64,000 bases of DNA from Nepenthes gracilis (lineage: Eukaryota; Streptophyta; Magnoliopsida; Caryophyllales; Nepenthaceae), in assembly GCA_033239525.1 (NCBI GenBank), contig BSYO01000004.1:992001-1056000 (forward strand). The letters run 5' to 3'. The translations under genes were made by a program, and so were the position numbers. The notes below the pieces were generated by a model. The model did no database searches. It saw only the letters and a list, made by a program, of their open reading frames with translations, and was not told the origin of the DNA. Positions 1 to 10,420 of this stretch are shown here, piece after piece. Each line of letters opens with the position of its first letter. The stretch's first letter is position 1.

Positions 1-1768
1 AGTATCACCAGCTCCTCAGACCGGATCTTTCTTTCTGAACAGGCGCTTGATAACAGCCTGGTCATCACCGAACGAGGAACTCTCCATTGGAACAGTAGGA
101 CGCTTGGACAAGGACTCGGTCCGCTGACTTTTTCTAGGACACCCAGACGGTGCCTTTATCCTGAAACTCTTTTACGCAATCTTTTTCTTTTTCTTCTTCT
201 TGGATGAGTGGTCGGCATGGGCGCCAGAATCCCCAGACTGAGCCCCCACTTGGCCTTAGCCAAGTTCTCAGGCCACAACCACTTGTTCTTCTTGATCTCA
301 TGGAAAAAGCCAAGGTTGCCCAACAACAAATCTGTGAACTCCTTCACAATTGCCCGCTCATTAGGTGTGCAAGCCTCACAACATTTAGACTCTACGTTTA
401 CCCACTCATTGGAGATGGCTCGGTGCTCGTGAACTCCTAGAAAGAAGTATTTGTTCTTCCACCGTTTGGTGGAATCAAGATTCCCCCCATTGAGGGTAAG
501 AAACTTGAGGCGAGGGGTGGCCACAATCTAATCCCGAGTATGGGAAAACCTCAGGATGGCCTTTAATGCCGTGACATCAAAGAGCTTTTTATGGTAGAGC
601 GCAAAAATACAGAGTGAGATCAGATACTTGACGGTGTTCGGTTGAAGCCTGGCAACAGGGACTTTTAGGTCCCTCATCATCTCATGAAATTTCAGCGCCA
701 TAGGATAACGAAGGCCACCTTTAAGGTGAATTTTGTAGACAGTGACGAAACCATCGGGATGTCTACAAGCCCTCTCGTGGGCCTCAACAACCAATATGCC
801 CATCGAACTGAGAATTTTGTACTGCGCCCTGATGGTCTCGAGGTTAGCCAGAGTCAGTGCAAAGACAAAGTCCTTTACTCTTGACACCATCGGAGAATAA
901 CTAGAAATGGCAACAAGAAAAACGAAGAGAAGAAAGAGGGAAATCGTTGAGAATGCAGAAAAGCTCTAAAGACTTAGGAGCTTTTAGTAAAAACGTAAAT
1001 GGACATTGTGGGGGAAGGAGGAATTTGAACGCCTGAAATTCAAAGTGTGCGCGTATTAATTGCCTTACCAAGCGCCAGCTTCCCATGCGATGCGGGCAAT
1101 GATGGTGTCCTCCTTCCCAAGGCAACAAAGTGACGCGCACTTAATGCGCAAGGTTAGTGCACTTTAAATGCACCAAGTGGCGGTGTGCACCAAGTTCTTG
1201 GACGTGCTCTCTTCGAAGCCTTTGGTCCCATAAAGCCCGAGGGCATTTTTTATCACAGATAGATACACGAAGATGTCTATCACTTCGAAATGCCAAGCAG
1301 TTCCTAAAATCCAAAAATTCATCAGACATTCTTTCCAAACCGTTGACCTCAAGATTCCTCGGACATTTTGCTCGGACTAAGAGCCTCAGAGTTCTCTCGG
1401 ACATTTCTGTCTTCACGTCCCAAACTCCTGTTTCCAGCCATGCCTGAGGACATCAATGGACTCAGATGCATGTGTCAACAGCGATCAGTTGGCGGAACGC
1501 GCCGGCATCTTAGACTCAAAGAAAATCCCTAGGCAATTGTATCAGGACAGTTATCTGAAGAAGTCCTCGAGCCACTTGATCAAATCACCGGTCTCCAAAA
1601 GCATCCTGGAGTCCTTACTCTCAAGTGATGTCCTCGGGTATTTACCAAAGAGAAGGTCGTGGACTTACATCTAGAGGAAGACGCGTTCGCGTAACACTCG
1701 AGACATTTCCACGGACATTGAACATACTAAAGGGCCAGGGTTCCCAAACCTTTTGGCATAGGGGCTAG
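1..1768 (+). mobile_element. Tat-like Ty3/gypsy element, 3' internal part
   Basis: This is the internal region just upstream of a 3' LTR; the rest of the element lies before the window. Directly before the LTR start at 1769 is a purine-rich stretch ending GGGGCTAG, the usual place of the polypurine tract that primes plus-strand synthesis. No protease, reverse transcriptase or integrase is visible, so the pol region is out of view or lost. The only recognisable coding region is antisense (156-890). An extra antisense ORF between pol and the 3' LTR is known for some Tat-lineage gypsy elements, and the lineage call rests on that layout. It is an inference, not a sequence match. Confidence 0.65.
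156..890 (-). pseudogene. Antisense extra ORF of a gypsy element (PF04195-like), one stop
   Basis: Two open stretches (890-528 and 524-156) share one frame and are separated by a single in-frame stop codon at 528-530, so this is one ORF of about 245 codons with one nonsense mutation. The first half has LKGGLRYPMALKFHEMM followed by LQPNTVKYLI. The second half has a KRWKNKYFFL segment and a basic tail (RRRKRKRLRKR). This order resembles the plant 'putative gypsy-type transposon' family PF04195 as I remember it. Its function is unknown. It runs opposite to its host element, whose LTR reads on the plus strand. It is not a host gene. Confidence 0.6.
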
Positions 1769-2946
1769 TGATAAGTATTGATACCCAGGCTCAGAAGGCT
1801 CGAAAACTAAACCCATGACCTGAAGAGGCCCACAAGGCTAATTTAACCTAATGGACAAAATTAGCACGGGAGGCCCGTGGATTTCGACCCACATCCCGTG
1901 AGGCCCAAGAGGCTGATTTTAGCCAAGAGCCTAAATCAACCCAAGAGGCCCAAGGAATCGAGTCCACACTCTAAAAGGCCCAATGAGCCAATTCAGTCCG
2001 AGAGGTTAAGATGGCCTTAGAATCCCAAAGACTTGGGCTGGCGTTCTAAGAAGCCCAAGGAGCCAAATAGGCCTGAGAGACTAATTAACTTGGGAGGCTC
2101 GAGGGTAAATTAAGAGACCAAAGTTTCCAATAAAACCCCAAGGACATGGATTAGAGGACACGGCTCTGAATGCCCGAAGACTCTTTGCTGACTAAGCCTT
2201 CAATTGAAGTCTAAGTACATTTGTTGCCAAAATATCCGCATACTTGATGAAGGCCAATAGACTTTGTCAAGGACAAGGACTCTAAGAAATCCCTAGCAAA
2301 CTGAGCGCAAGAAAGGGAGCACAGTACGACCGAGAGCACCAACTCAAAAAATGACTCATGCAGGGCATGTGCAATCTCTACAACACGTAACTTTAATAGT
2401 AAATGATGATCTACAAAGCACGTCTGATCATTGTAGAAATGACGTCACACGAAGTAAGCCTACATGCACGCAACGTGTTTGATACGGCAAGCTTGATTGG
2501 TAGAGTTGGCGACAAGACCCTCTGCACACGCTAGCTCCATGTGAACTCCTTTCAATGGAATGTTTAACCACTATAAATACATTAACTATTAGCCAAACAA
2601 AGGATCTTGTATTTTTTTATATTGGTCTAGCTGTTATAGAGAAAAGAAAAGAAAAGAGAAAGACTTAAGCATATTCTGTAAACTTATTATAGCCAAATGC
2701 ATCATAGGGAATTAAGTTTTAGATCCAAAATCCCGTGGTTTTTCCTCTTATTCAAGAGAAGATTTTCATATAAAATCTCTTGTGTTATTCTCTTCTACTC
2801 TCTCTATGCCTCCCAGATCACATTCATTGAACAGAAAAGATAACTAAATTATCTGTAATGTTGTCTGATTCCGTCCGAGTGCATTTAGAAGTTCCGAGCG
2901 GTCATTTGGGTCTTCATCTGTACAGTGGCCAGAATTTGAGAACGCA
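1769..2946 (+). repeat. 3' LTR of the Tat-like gypsy element
   Basis: The repeat starts TGATAAG right after the purine tract and ends ...AACGCA. It aligns along its length with the solo LTR at 18338-19458: both begin with a TACCCAGG-type segment, run through many 'aggcccaag' blocks, and share the final 350 bases. A TATA box (CTATAAATAC, 2571-2580) marks the likely U3 promoter. A TGACGTCA palindrome (2440-2447), a bZIP/as-1-type site, lies about 130 bases upstream. The preceding GTAGAAATGACGTC is kept in the LTR near 4.7 kb. The 3' edge was set by homology with the solo copy, so it may be off by a few bases. Confidence 0.7.
2571..2580 (+). promoter_or_regulatory. LTR TATA box
   Basis: CTATAAATAC inside the LTR, at the same relative place as CTATATATA (4862-4870) and CTATATAAAC (19035-19044) in the two related LTRs. 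Confidence 0.5.
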
Positions 2947-3796
2947 ATAGTTTTTAAAACACTGTATTTTAAGTCTAACTTAGCATTTTTGTGTTTCTAA
3001 TATAAAGAACAAACCCGATATATAAAGCTTCAAAAAATCAGAATTTTTAGCTATAATATGGTTTTATACAAAGTCATAGAATGCTTCGCGCAACAGCGGT
3101 CCATGCCACTGTTATTTTTACATGTTAAATTTATTTGTTCTCAAAATTTCAAATAGGTGCTCAATAAAAAATTGCCGGCAAGGAGCCTTTTCCCGTTCTA
3201 GCCGAGCCCAATGAAGCCAGGGTCAAGATCGGTTTTGAATTACATGTCTAAAATATTATTCTAAATTGTAATTTTCCCAATTATATTCTCACCTAATATT
3301 TCCAAATCAAATGGTAGGGAAACTTTCAAACCAAAATAACCCATTTCAAATCATATGATACCCAAAATTTGTTAAAAAATAAAGATCCATTTAGAGTTTT
3401 TAACAACCTACGATAATGAAGCTATGATGAATTGTCAGTTTTTTTTCGTATTTTACATGGATTACAATTGATGCTAAAATGAACATTTAATAATTTGATA
3501 AATAAAAAACAAAAATTAGAATGTTAACAATACATTTACTGATCTACACAGAAAAATCTACAGATCTGAGAGAGACTATATCTCGTACCAACGAGAGCTG
3601 TTATGGTCCTCCAAATATATTAGCTTTCTAATACACCCAAAAGTAAGATTATAAGTTAGTAATAGAAATAGTTATCATAGGGACTTCATTTAATCTGCCC
3701 TTAATTTTCTAACATTTAATCTTAAACTTCATGAATACAGAGGGGCCAATATGTTTGACGGTAACAACTCTCTAAAAACGACGGGGGAGGGGGAGA
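2947..3796. other. AT-rich intergenic, no gene seen
   Basis: AT-rich sequence between two related LTR copies. No convincing ORF, RNA gene or repeat pair was found. A short GAGGGGGAGAGAG purine stretch lies at about 3784-3800. Confidence 0.5.
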
Positions 3797-5260
3797 GAGA
3801 TGTAAACTACATAGAAGAAATTAGACCATAACATGCCGAATTATGGATTTGAAAACTGCATGGAGATAAAACTCCATAATGAGTGATGGATAGGGAATAT
3901 CCAAAACCAGTTAAGAGATCTGTTTTTATAAAATGGGTCCGAGTCCTAAGAAATCCTAAAAAGTCAACACGGCCCAAGGGACTGATGTGACTGAGTAAGC
4001 CTAGGAGGCACTAAGGCCCGAGGACATGGCACTAAGGCCCGAGGATATGGCATTGAAAACCTGAGGGTTTGATAATGGTAGAGATGTAAACTACATAGAA
4101 GAAATTAGACCATAACATGCCGAATTATGGATTTGAAAACTGCATGGAGATAAAACTCCATAATGAGTGATGGATGGATAGGGAATATCCAAAACCAGTT
4201 AAGAGATCTGTTTTTATAAAATAGGTCCACATGAGTGCTAAGAAATCCTAAAAAGTCAACACGGCCCAAGGCTCACATAAGAGATGAAAGGCTGAGTTCC
4301 TAGGAGGCACTAAGGCCCATTCTCCAGGATATCACAAAACGTTGAAAACATTCTGGTTTGACCATAACATGCCGAATTATGGATTTGTGGAGATAAACCT
4401 TGTTAAAAGACAAGGACTTATAAAAGGACGAGGCTTTTGAAAAGTGTCCAACGACATGAACGGAAAAAGAAAGGCTCGGAGCAACATGGCACTGATGCCA
4501 GGATATCGTTGAAGTTGACTTTTGATAAAAGACCTTGTTTAAAGACAAGGACTTATAAAAGGACGAGGATTTTGAAAAGTGTCCAACAACATGAGCGCAA
4601 AAAAGAAAGCTCAGAGCAATCGAGGATACCAACTCATAAAGTTGACTTTTGTAAAAGCACACGTAACCTCTGCAACACGCGATCTTCACAAGACATAATA
4701 ACTTACAGAGCAGACGCGATCTCTGTAGAAATGACGTCTCACAGAATAAGTCCGCATGCACACAACGTTTTTGACATGACAATAAATTTGCAAGGTTGGT
4801 GAAAAAATTTACTGCACATGCCAGCTCCACATGAGTGCTCCACATATGAGGACTCAGACCACTATATATACCTTTACAGTGTACCTAACACACAACCTTT
4901 TACCCTTACACTCATGCTCCCTTACGCTGGCATTTACGCTCACATAAGAGAAAAAAAAGGTACACAAGCTGCACAACTAAGAGAATTCCTGTAACAGTTA
5001 GAGTGATCATTGTGAATCACCAGTTATCTCTCATTCTCCACCCTTTATACTCACAAGTTTGAATAGCGAAATCATTCTTGGACCTAAAATCTCGTGATTT
5101 TTCCCTCTCATTCAGAAAAAAAATTTTCACATAAAAATACTGTATATCACTATCTCTCTCTCTTCTTTCTACTTAACAAACTCTCTTTGTGTTGCTCTGC
5201 ATTCAGGTTCCCGTCCATACATAGACCAGGATTAGAGGACACAATAATGAGTGATTTTGT
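3797..5260 (+). repeat. Diverged gypsy LTR copy with internal duplications
   Basis: The right two thirds (about 4280-5260) align with the LTRs at 1769-2946 and 18338-19458: a shared GTAGAAATGACGTC motif, a TATA box at 4862-4870, and the later 'tctcgtgatttttccctc' segment. Two sets of direct repeats lie inside: 3797-3979 repeated at 4081-4271 (period about 284), and 4409-4540 repeated at 4544-4650 (period 135). The left boundary is uncertain and no target-site duplication was recognised. The open frames crossing it on either strand are repeat-derived and not taken as genes. Confidence 0.5.
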
Positions 5261-5699
5261 AAACATTGGTGTCACGTAATCTCTTGGTGTATGCCTCACG
5301 GTTGCCCATTTTTTTAAAAAAAATTACTTTATATCGGTAAGAGTGCATCAAAATCAGATTGAACCTCACCCACACAATTCAGAGGCAAAATACAGTAGCT
5401 GAAAACAGTGAAATTTACAGTCAAGATGGACATAACGGCAGAGGATAGAGAACTCACAAATATTACGAAGATAGTAAACCGTACCAAAGTTAAAAGGATT
5501 GATCCTTTTCTTTTCTGTCAGCCAAAGCAAGAGCATGCTTAATAAGAATGACAAGAAAATCACGAAAGCATGGGCACTCAAACCACACATTTACAGAGAA
5601 AATGCAAACAAATGGAGCACAAAGCTGCAGTGATAAGAATGAAGCCTGTGGCCCGAGATGGAAGGTTGTCGGTAAAATGTCTTGACTTCGGTCCACAAC

Positions 5700-8600
5700 T
5701 CAGATCACCCTTCGGTGTCCTCCAAACGCCCAAATCTGACATCACAAGTTACAAATCAGAAAAAATCAGATTTTCTTTTGCCACATTCAATTTACACACA
5801 GTAAATGAAGACAATACAGTGACCAAATCACAGAGATAACTAAATCAAACTACTTGCAGAAAGGATGAAATTCCTGTACAGAGCAATCATCTCCAAATAA
5901 CGAAACAGTTTGTTGAAAGGTTGGAAAAGGCACTTGGGGAAGGGTGGTGGGGAAGCAAATCTCCTCTCCTCAATCCGTTAAAAGAGCTTCCCATTTGGAC
6001 TTTTTAGGATGTTCACAGCATTACTACATTTTTCTAAAATGAAAAACAGTGTCCATAGTCATGTAACACTGCCCTGTGCATCCACAATGGCTACCTGCAA
6101 TGTTCCCATTGGAGAAATTCTTTGATAGGCTGGAAATGCTAAATGATCTTTGCATCAAGAAAGGAGTGATGTTAGGAGGACACACTTTGGACACCATTAG
6201 ATGACGTGGTGTCCCAATACTAACGGGCCCACATAAGAATATATATATTGACAAATAAACGTCATATCATTCGACGATATTTGTCAGACATCTCTCATAA
6301 AGAAAATTACAGACTGATGCACGGCAGCCAGGGCCCCATCCATCTCATTAGCTTAACAAAATTTTGCTTTTCCTTTTTCCACCGTTTGATGGGGCCTGGG
6401 CTGTCATGTGTCATCCATTATTGATCAGGTACGCAGCTATATGGCGATCCTAATCTGTTTCAGTTTGACGTGCATCAAAAGAAGGTCAACATAACGATGA
6501 GAAATCTCCACTGCCTAAAATTAAACACACTGGAACAAGCAACTCAAATGAGAGGGGTGATACACAACTTATTTAGCTCCTCAGACACTTTACCCAAAAA
6601 AATTGAGAGCAAACAAACATATTGACGAACAGCACAGCTCAACTTCCTCAGACTTCAGTAGTTACATCGCATTTGATGCAGCAGTTCAGTTAGTACAGGT
6701 AAACTTGGACTAACCTTCAAGTTTGTGTCCCAACTTCCAGTACATAGGGCACTCCCATCAGTCGACAAACCCAAACAACTTATTCGTCCCTCATGTGAGT
6801 TATGAAGATTTCTCAAATTCAGAACTACCTGCAGCGGGACAAAACAAGTTATTTTATAAACCTTGATAATGCTAGAATCCTTAGATCCTGGGAAAAAAAT
6901 TGTTACCGCAATCTTACTATCTCCAGGTAAAGGAAGATGTTGACTGGAAACATTCATCGCACATCATATAGTCATTAGCTGAGAGAATCAGAATGGTTGG
7001 CTACATAATATATGAAGGTAAAGAGAATCGTTGCAGCAAAAGAAAAAAAAAAAGGAAGAAAGAAAAAAAGAATGAAAATACAGAGTGTACCACAATACTG
7101 GCTATTAAATAATTGTTAATATCATAGTGCTGACAAATTAGGAACCAAATGAATTATCTTTAAGAAACACATCGGGTATGAAAGACAGACAGTGAAGCAA
7201 AAGCAGCTTTCAAGATTTCCAGGCTTCACATATAATCACCAAGGTTTTTTTTTTTCCCTGAATTTTAACTTCCCTATGATATCTCGAACTCTATAATATT
7301 TAGGAATTGTTCCCTAGAAAACTTTCCACTGCAGACAAATAAATCCATGTAACTTAAAACTGCATCTAATGTGATACTAAGCACGCAGAGAAGCTTCTGA
7401 AACACGCAACAACTATCAACGAAAATAATGCACCAAAATATACAAATGATAAAGTTGCCTTATGAAAATTCCATAAAATAATAAGTTTGACTTCTACTTC
7501 GGCGTGACTGGACTTAATTGGGGCATCTTCACTGTGGGTGGGGTCATGCAGCAGGAGTTAAGCTCAAGCCCATGAAGTGGGGGATTCTTTGTTACCAAAA
7601 AAACGAAAGTACTTTAAGATGATGGCCCCAGTCTAACCAATACTAGTACACAGCAAAAAACCTTTTTCCAGAAATAGTGCACCATGGTTAACAAGGGAAA
7701 CTGAGAACTTTTTCACAGATTTTCCAGCTAATCCTACAACAGAAACATAAACTGCATACCTTTGCCAGTAAAGTGTCCCAGATATAACAATCACCATTGG
7801 TGTAGCCAGCAAACAGGAGTCTTCCTGATATGGAGAAGGCGATGGAGGTCACATGAGGTGCATCATTTTCACCATGTGGCTGATAGTATACTTGAAGTTG
7901 ATGCCCAGTTCGAATGTCAAACAGCCTGCAGGTTCCATCATCTGATCCTGTACCAAATCTATTTCCATCTGGAAAGAACTTCACTGCATTAACATCTCCC
8001 TGGTGGCCATAAAATGTACGAACAGCTCGGCTTGCAACACGAGTGTCCCACAGTCGAGCAGTGGCATCACATGAGCCAGAAACAAACATTCTGGAGCTGG
8101 ATGCACTAATCGAGACACTGGAATTTCATTTATTTCCAAATTATAAGAACAATACACTTTGAATGGTAATAACAATTACTACAACTGAAATACATGATAC
8201 GAAAACAGGAACCAAATGGAAAACAAGAGGATGAAAATAATGATGGAAAACAGATGCTGTTTTATCCTCAGTCATCTCCATTAAAGAGGCTTTTGAGAAT
8301 GAAACTTTATCTCTCACTTTGAATGGTAATAACAATTACTACAACTAAAATACATGATATGAAAACAGGAACCAAATGGAAAACAAGCGTATGAAAATAA
8401 TGATGGAAAACAGACGCTGTTTTATCCTCAGTCATCTCCATTAAAGAGGCTTTTGAGAATGAAACTTTATCTCTCACGTGGCGGTAGGCGTATATCACTT
8501 GTGAATCATCATCTCATATATATATATATATATTCCCCAGATAATTGGTCAAAGGGTCCATTAATTGAGCTTCATGATAATCATCACCAAGAAACAAAAC

Positions 8601-10393
8601 TGTCTACCTCAATGGAAAAGAGGGAACAACATGGCAAGAGAATAAGAACATTAAATGTCAGTGATTTTGTGAGCCAATTGCTGAGGTATGATTTGTAGAT
8701 ATCACTGGCTTATATGATTTTTTTTTAAAGCTAAGCAGATCACTGACTCGTATTGATCTAAGCAACAACCATCTAAAAAACACTTATACTACATTAAGAG
8801 AAAGGTAAGGTCCAAGTTACAGATGCAAGGGGTGACATTAGAGTAATTAGCACTTCGTTTCCTCATGGCAAGCCACCAACAGGAAAAGAAATCCAATCTA
8901 AGCAGTTTGGTGCTTACCCAACCCAGTTTTCTCCAGATGAGCGTAAAGCACCACAGAAGTGTGAAAATGAGGAAAATCATGAACATCAAGAGGTTCAAAG
9001 AAGCATCTAATAGCCAAGAAATCCTTCTGCCTACTTCAACAAATCAACAGAGAGGAAAATAACATCCATTTCAGAGGAAAATACAATAATGTACTGAGTA
9101 CCTCAGCACGTCTGCACTGTGACCAGACTGAAATTCACCTCCAAAGACAGAGGTTCTAAGTCCTGTAGTGATATCCCACAAGATGCATGTCTGATCGCCA
9201 GAACCGGTAATTAAGTGAGTATCTTCATCTGGAACATACTGACAGCACGATACATAACCCTTATGACCGCTAAGAGTTCTTGACACAGGAAGATTCCCAT
9301 CTTTTTCAGCGGGAGAATTCAGGTTGAAGATGGAGCATACGCTATCAAGGCCACCGCAGGCAACAGACTGACCAGTTGGGGAGAAAGCACACGTCATTAC
9401 CCATGCACATGGTAGCTTTATGGCATGAGTTTTCTGGCTTGTTAGAGCATTCCAGACAATTAACCTCCCATCTTGAGATGCACTCACGATCCGACTTCTC
9501 TCAGGAGTCCAATCCAGTGAATGTACCTGGTGTCATTCTTAAACGTTGAAATTGCACGTACACATGAACACACTAAGGAACACTACGAAATTGACAACCA
9601 TTCATTCGATCTTCAGCTGCTGGGACAATGCCATGTCAAACCATCCATAATGTTGGTTTTGGTTAGGTGGTTCACAGACCAAAATACAGTGGCTTTGCTT
9701 ATGGTTGAGGATTTGATGTCATATTGGCCACTGAAAATCAGTTGTGCCTAGATAATTGTACATCTCCAATTACCGCCACCATTAGCGGAAACCTTAATAC
9801 CATATGTATTTATGTCCGAAAAACATGAAGAGAGGAGTGGAAAGCAAAAATGGAGGTTGTGGCAGAATTCGTTGTCTTTTGATTCCTTATGCTTTATCCC
9901 ATCAACCCCCCCCCCCCAAAACAGAAAAAAAAAAAAAAAAAATTACAAAATGCCGAAGGGCATATACAACCACAATACTAACAACTAACTGCATTAGATC
10001 ACCCCTAGCGTAAATCATATGAAAACTCAACAAATCAGTAAATCGATGAACAGATTCAATTTACTTGGGGGAAACAGTACCTTCCCAGTATGACCTTGCA
10101 ATATCCTGCAACAGACCAGATCAGTGGGTCCATAGCTTACCGGCGTCTTTCCTTGCGCCGTCGCATAGGTCGCCACTGGAGAAAATCGTAGCAAAGTTGC
10201 CAGATAATCAAATACACCCACCTTTAATCATAGGAAAAAATCCCAAAACAATCAGAATAACATAAAAAGAGAGAACCGAAATTGTACCGTCAGAATCAAG
10301 TAGAAGTTCACGCTTCTGCTTGAGCTGCTCTCTAAGTGCATTTACCGTCTGGGTAGCCGCAGCGTGGCGTGTTTTCAACTCAGGCACGGACAT
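5700..10393 (-). CDS. AGB1: Heterotrimeric G-protein beta subunit, 6 exons, 377 aa
   Basis: Encodes G-beta, which pairs with a G-gamma at the plasma membrane and signals downstream of G-alpha. Exons (5' to 3' of the gene) are 10393-10288, 10175-10081, 9526-9102, 8117-7760, 6828-6715 and 5735-5700. All junctions are GT-AG and the frame is kept, giving 1134 nt and 377 residues, the length I recall for Arabidopsis AGB1. Residues 1-40 form the coiled coil that contacts G-gamma. Seven WD40 repeats follow, with [44 protein letters not shown] and a last exon reading [11 protein letters not shown]. The first ATG is at 10393. An upstream in-frame repeat of the start has ATA instead of ATG, and a stop lies further upstream. 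The gene looks complete and intact. Confidence 0.96.
8155..8474. repeat. Tandem duplication, 2 x 160 bp, in AGB1 intron 3
   Basis: Copies at 8155-8314 and 8315-8474 are in direct tandem with only a few single-base differences. They lie just upstream (in gene sense) of the acceptor of exon 4, whose first base is 8117. An ORF of about 63 codons appears in both copies and is a repeat artefact. Confidence 0.9.
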
Positions 10394-10420
10394 CTTCTCT
10401 TTCAACTCCGCCACGGATAT
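10367..10420 (-). repeat. 27-bp tandem duplication at the AGB1 start
   Basis: Reading the minus strand, ATA TCC GTG GCG GAG TTG is followed 27 bases later by ATG TCC GTG CCT GAG TTG. The upstream copy encodes ISVAELKEK, close to the usual plant G-beta start (MSVAELKE), but its start codon is ATA. The downstream copy supplies the working ATG and reads [10 protein letters not shown]. Confidence 0.85.

Noticed and set aside
4300..4845. Open frame of 181 codons, minus strand
   Set aside because: Antisense to an LTR and made of the 135-bp repeat; it contains the same peptide twice (VVGHFSKxSSFYKSLS).
6409..6452. Possible last AGB1 exon (AG followed by ATT AGG ATC GCC ATA TAG, minus strand)
   Set aside because: The exon at 5735-5700 encodes the conserved [11 protein letters not shown] with a stop and is a far better match.
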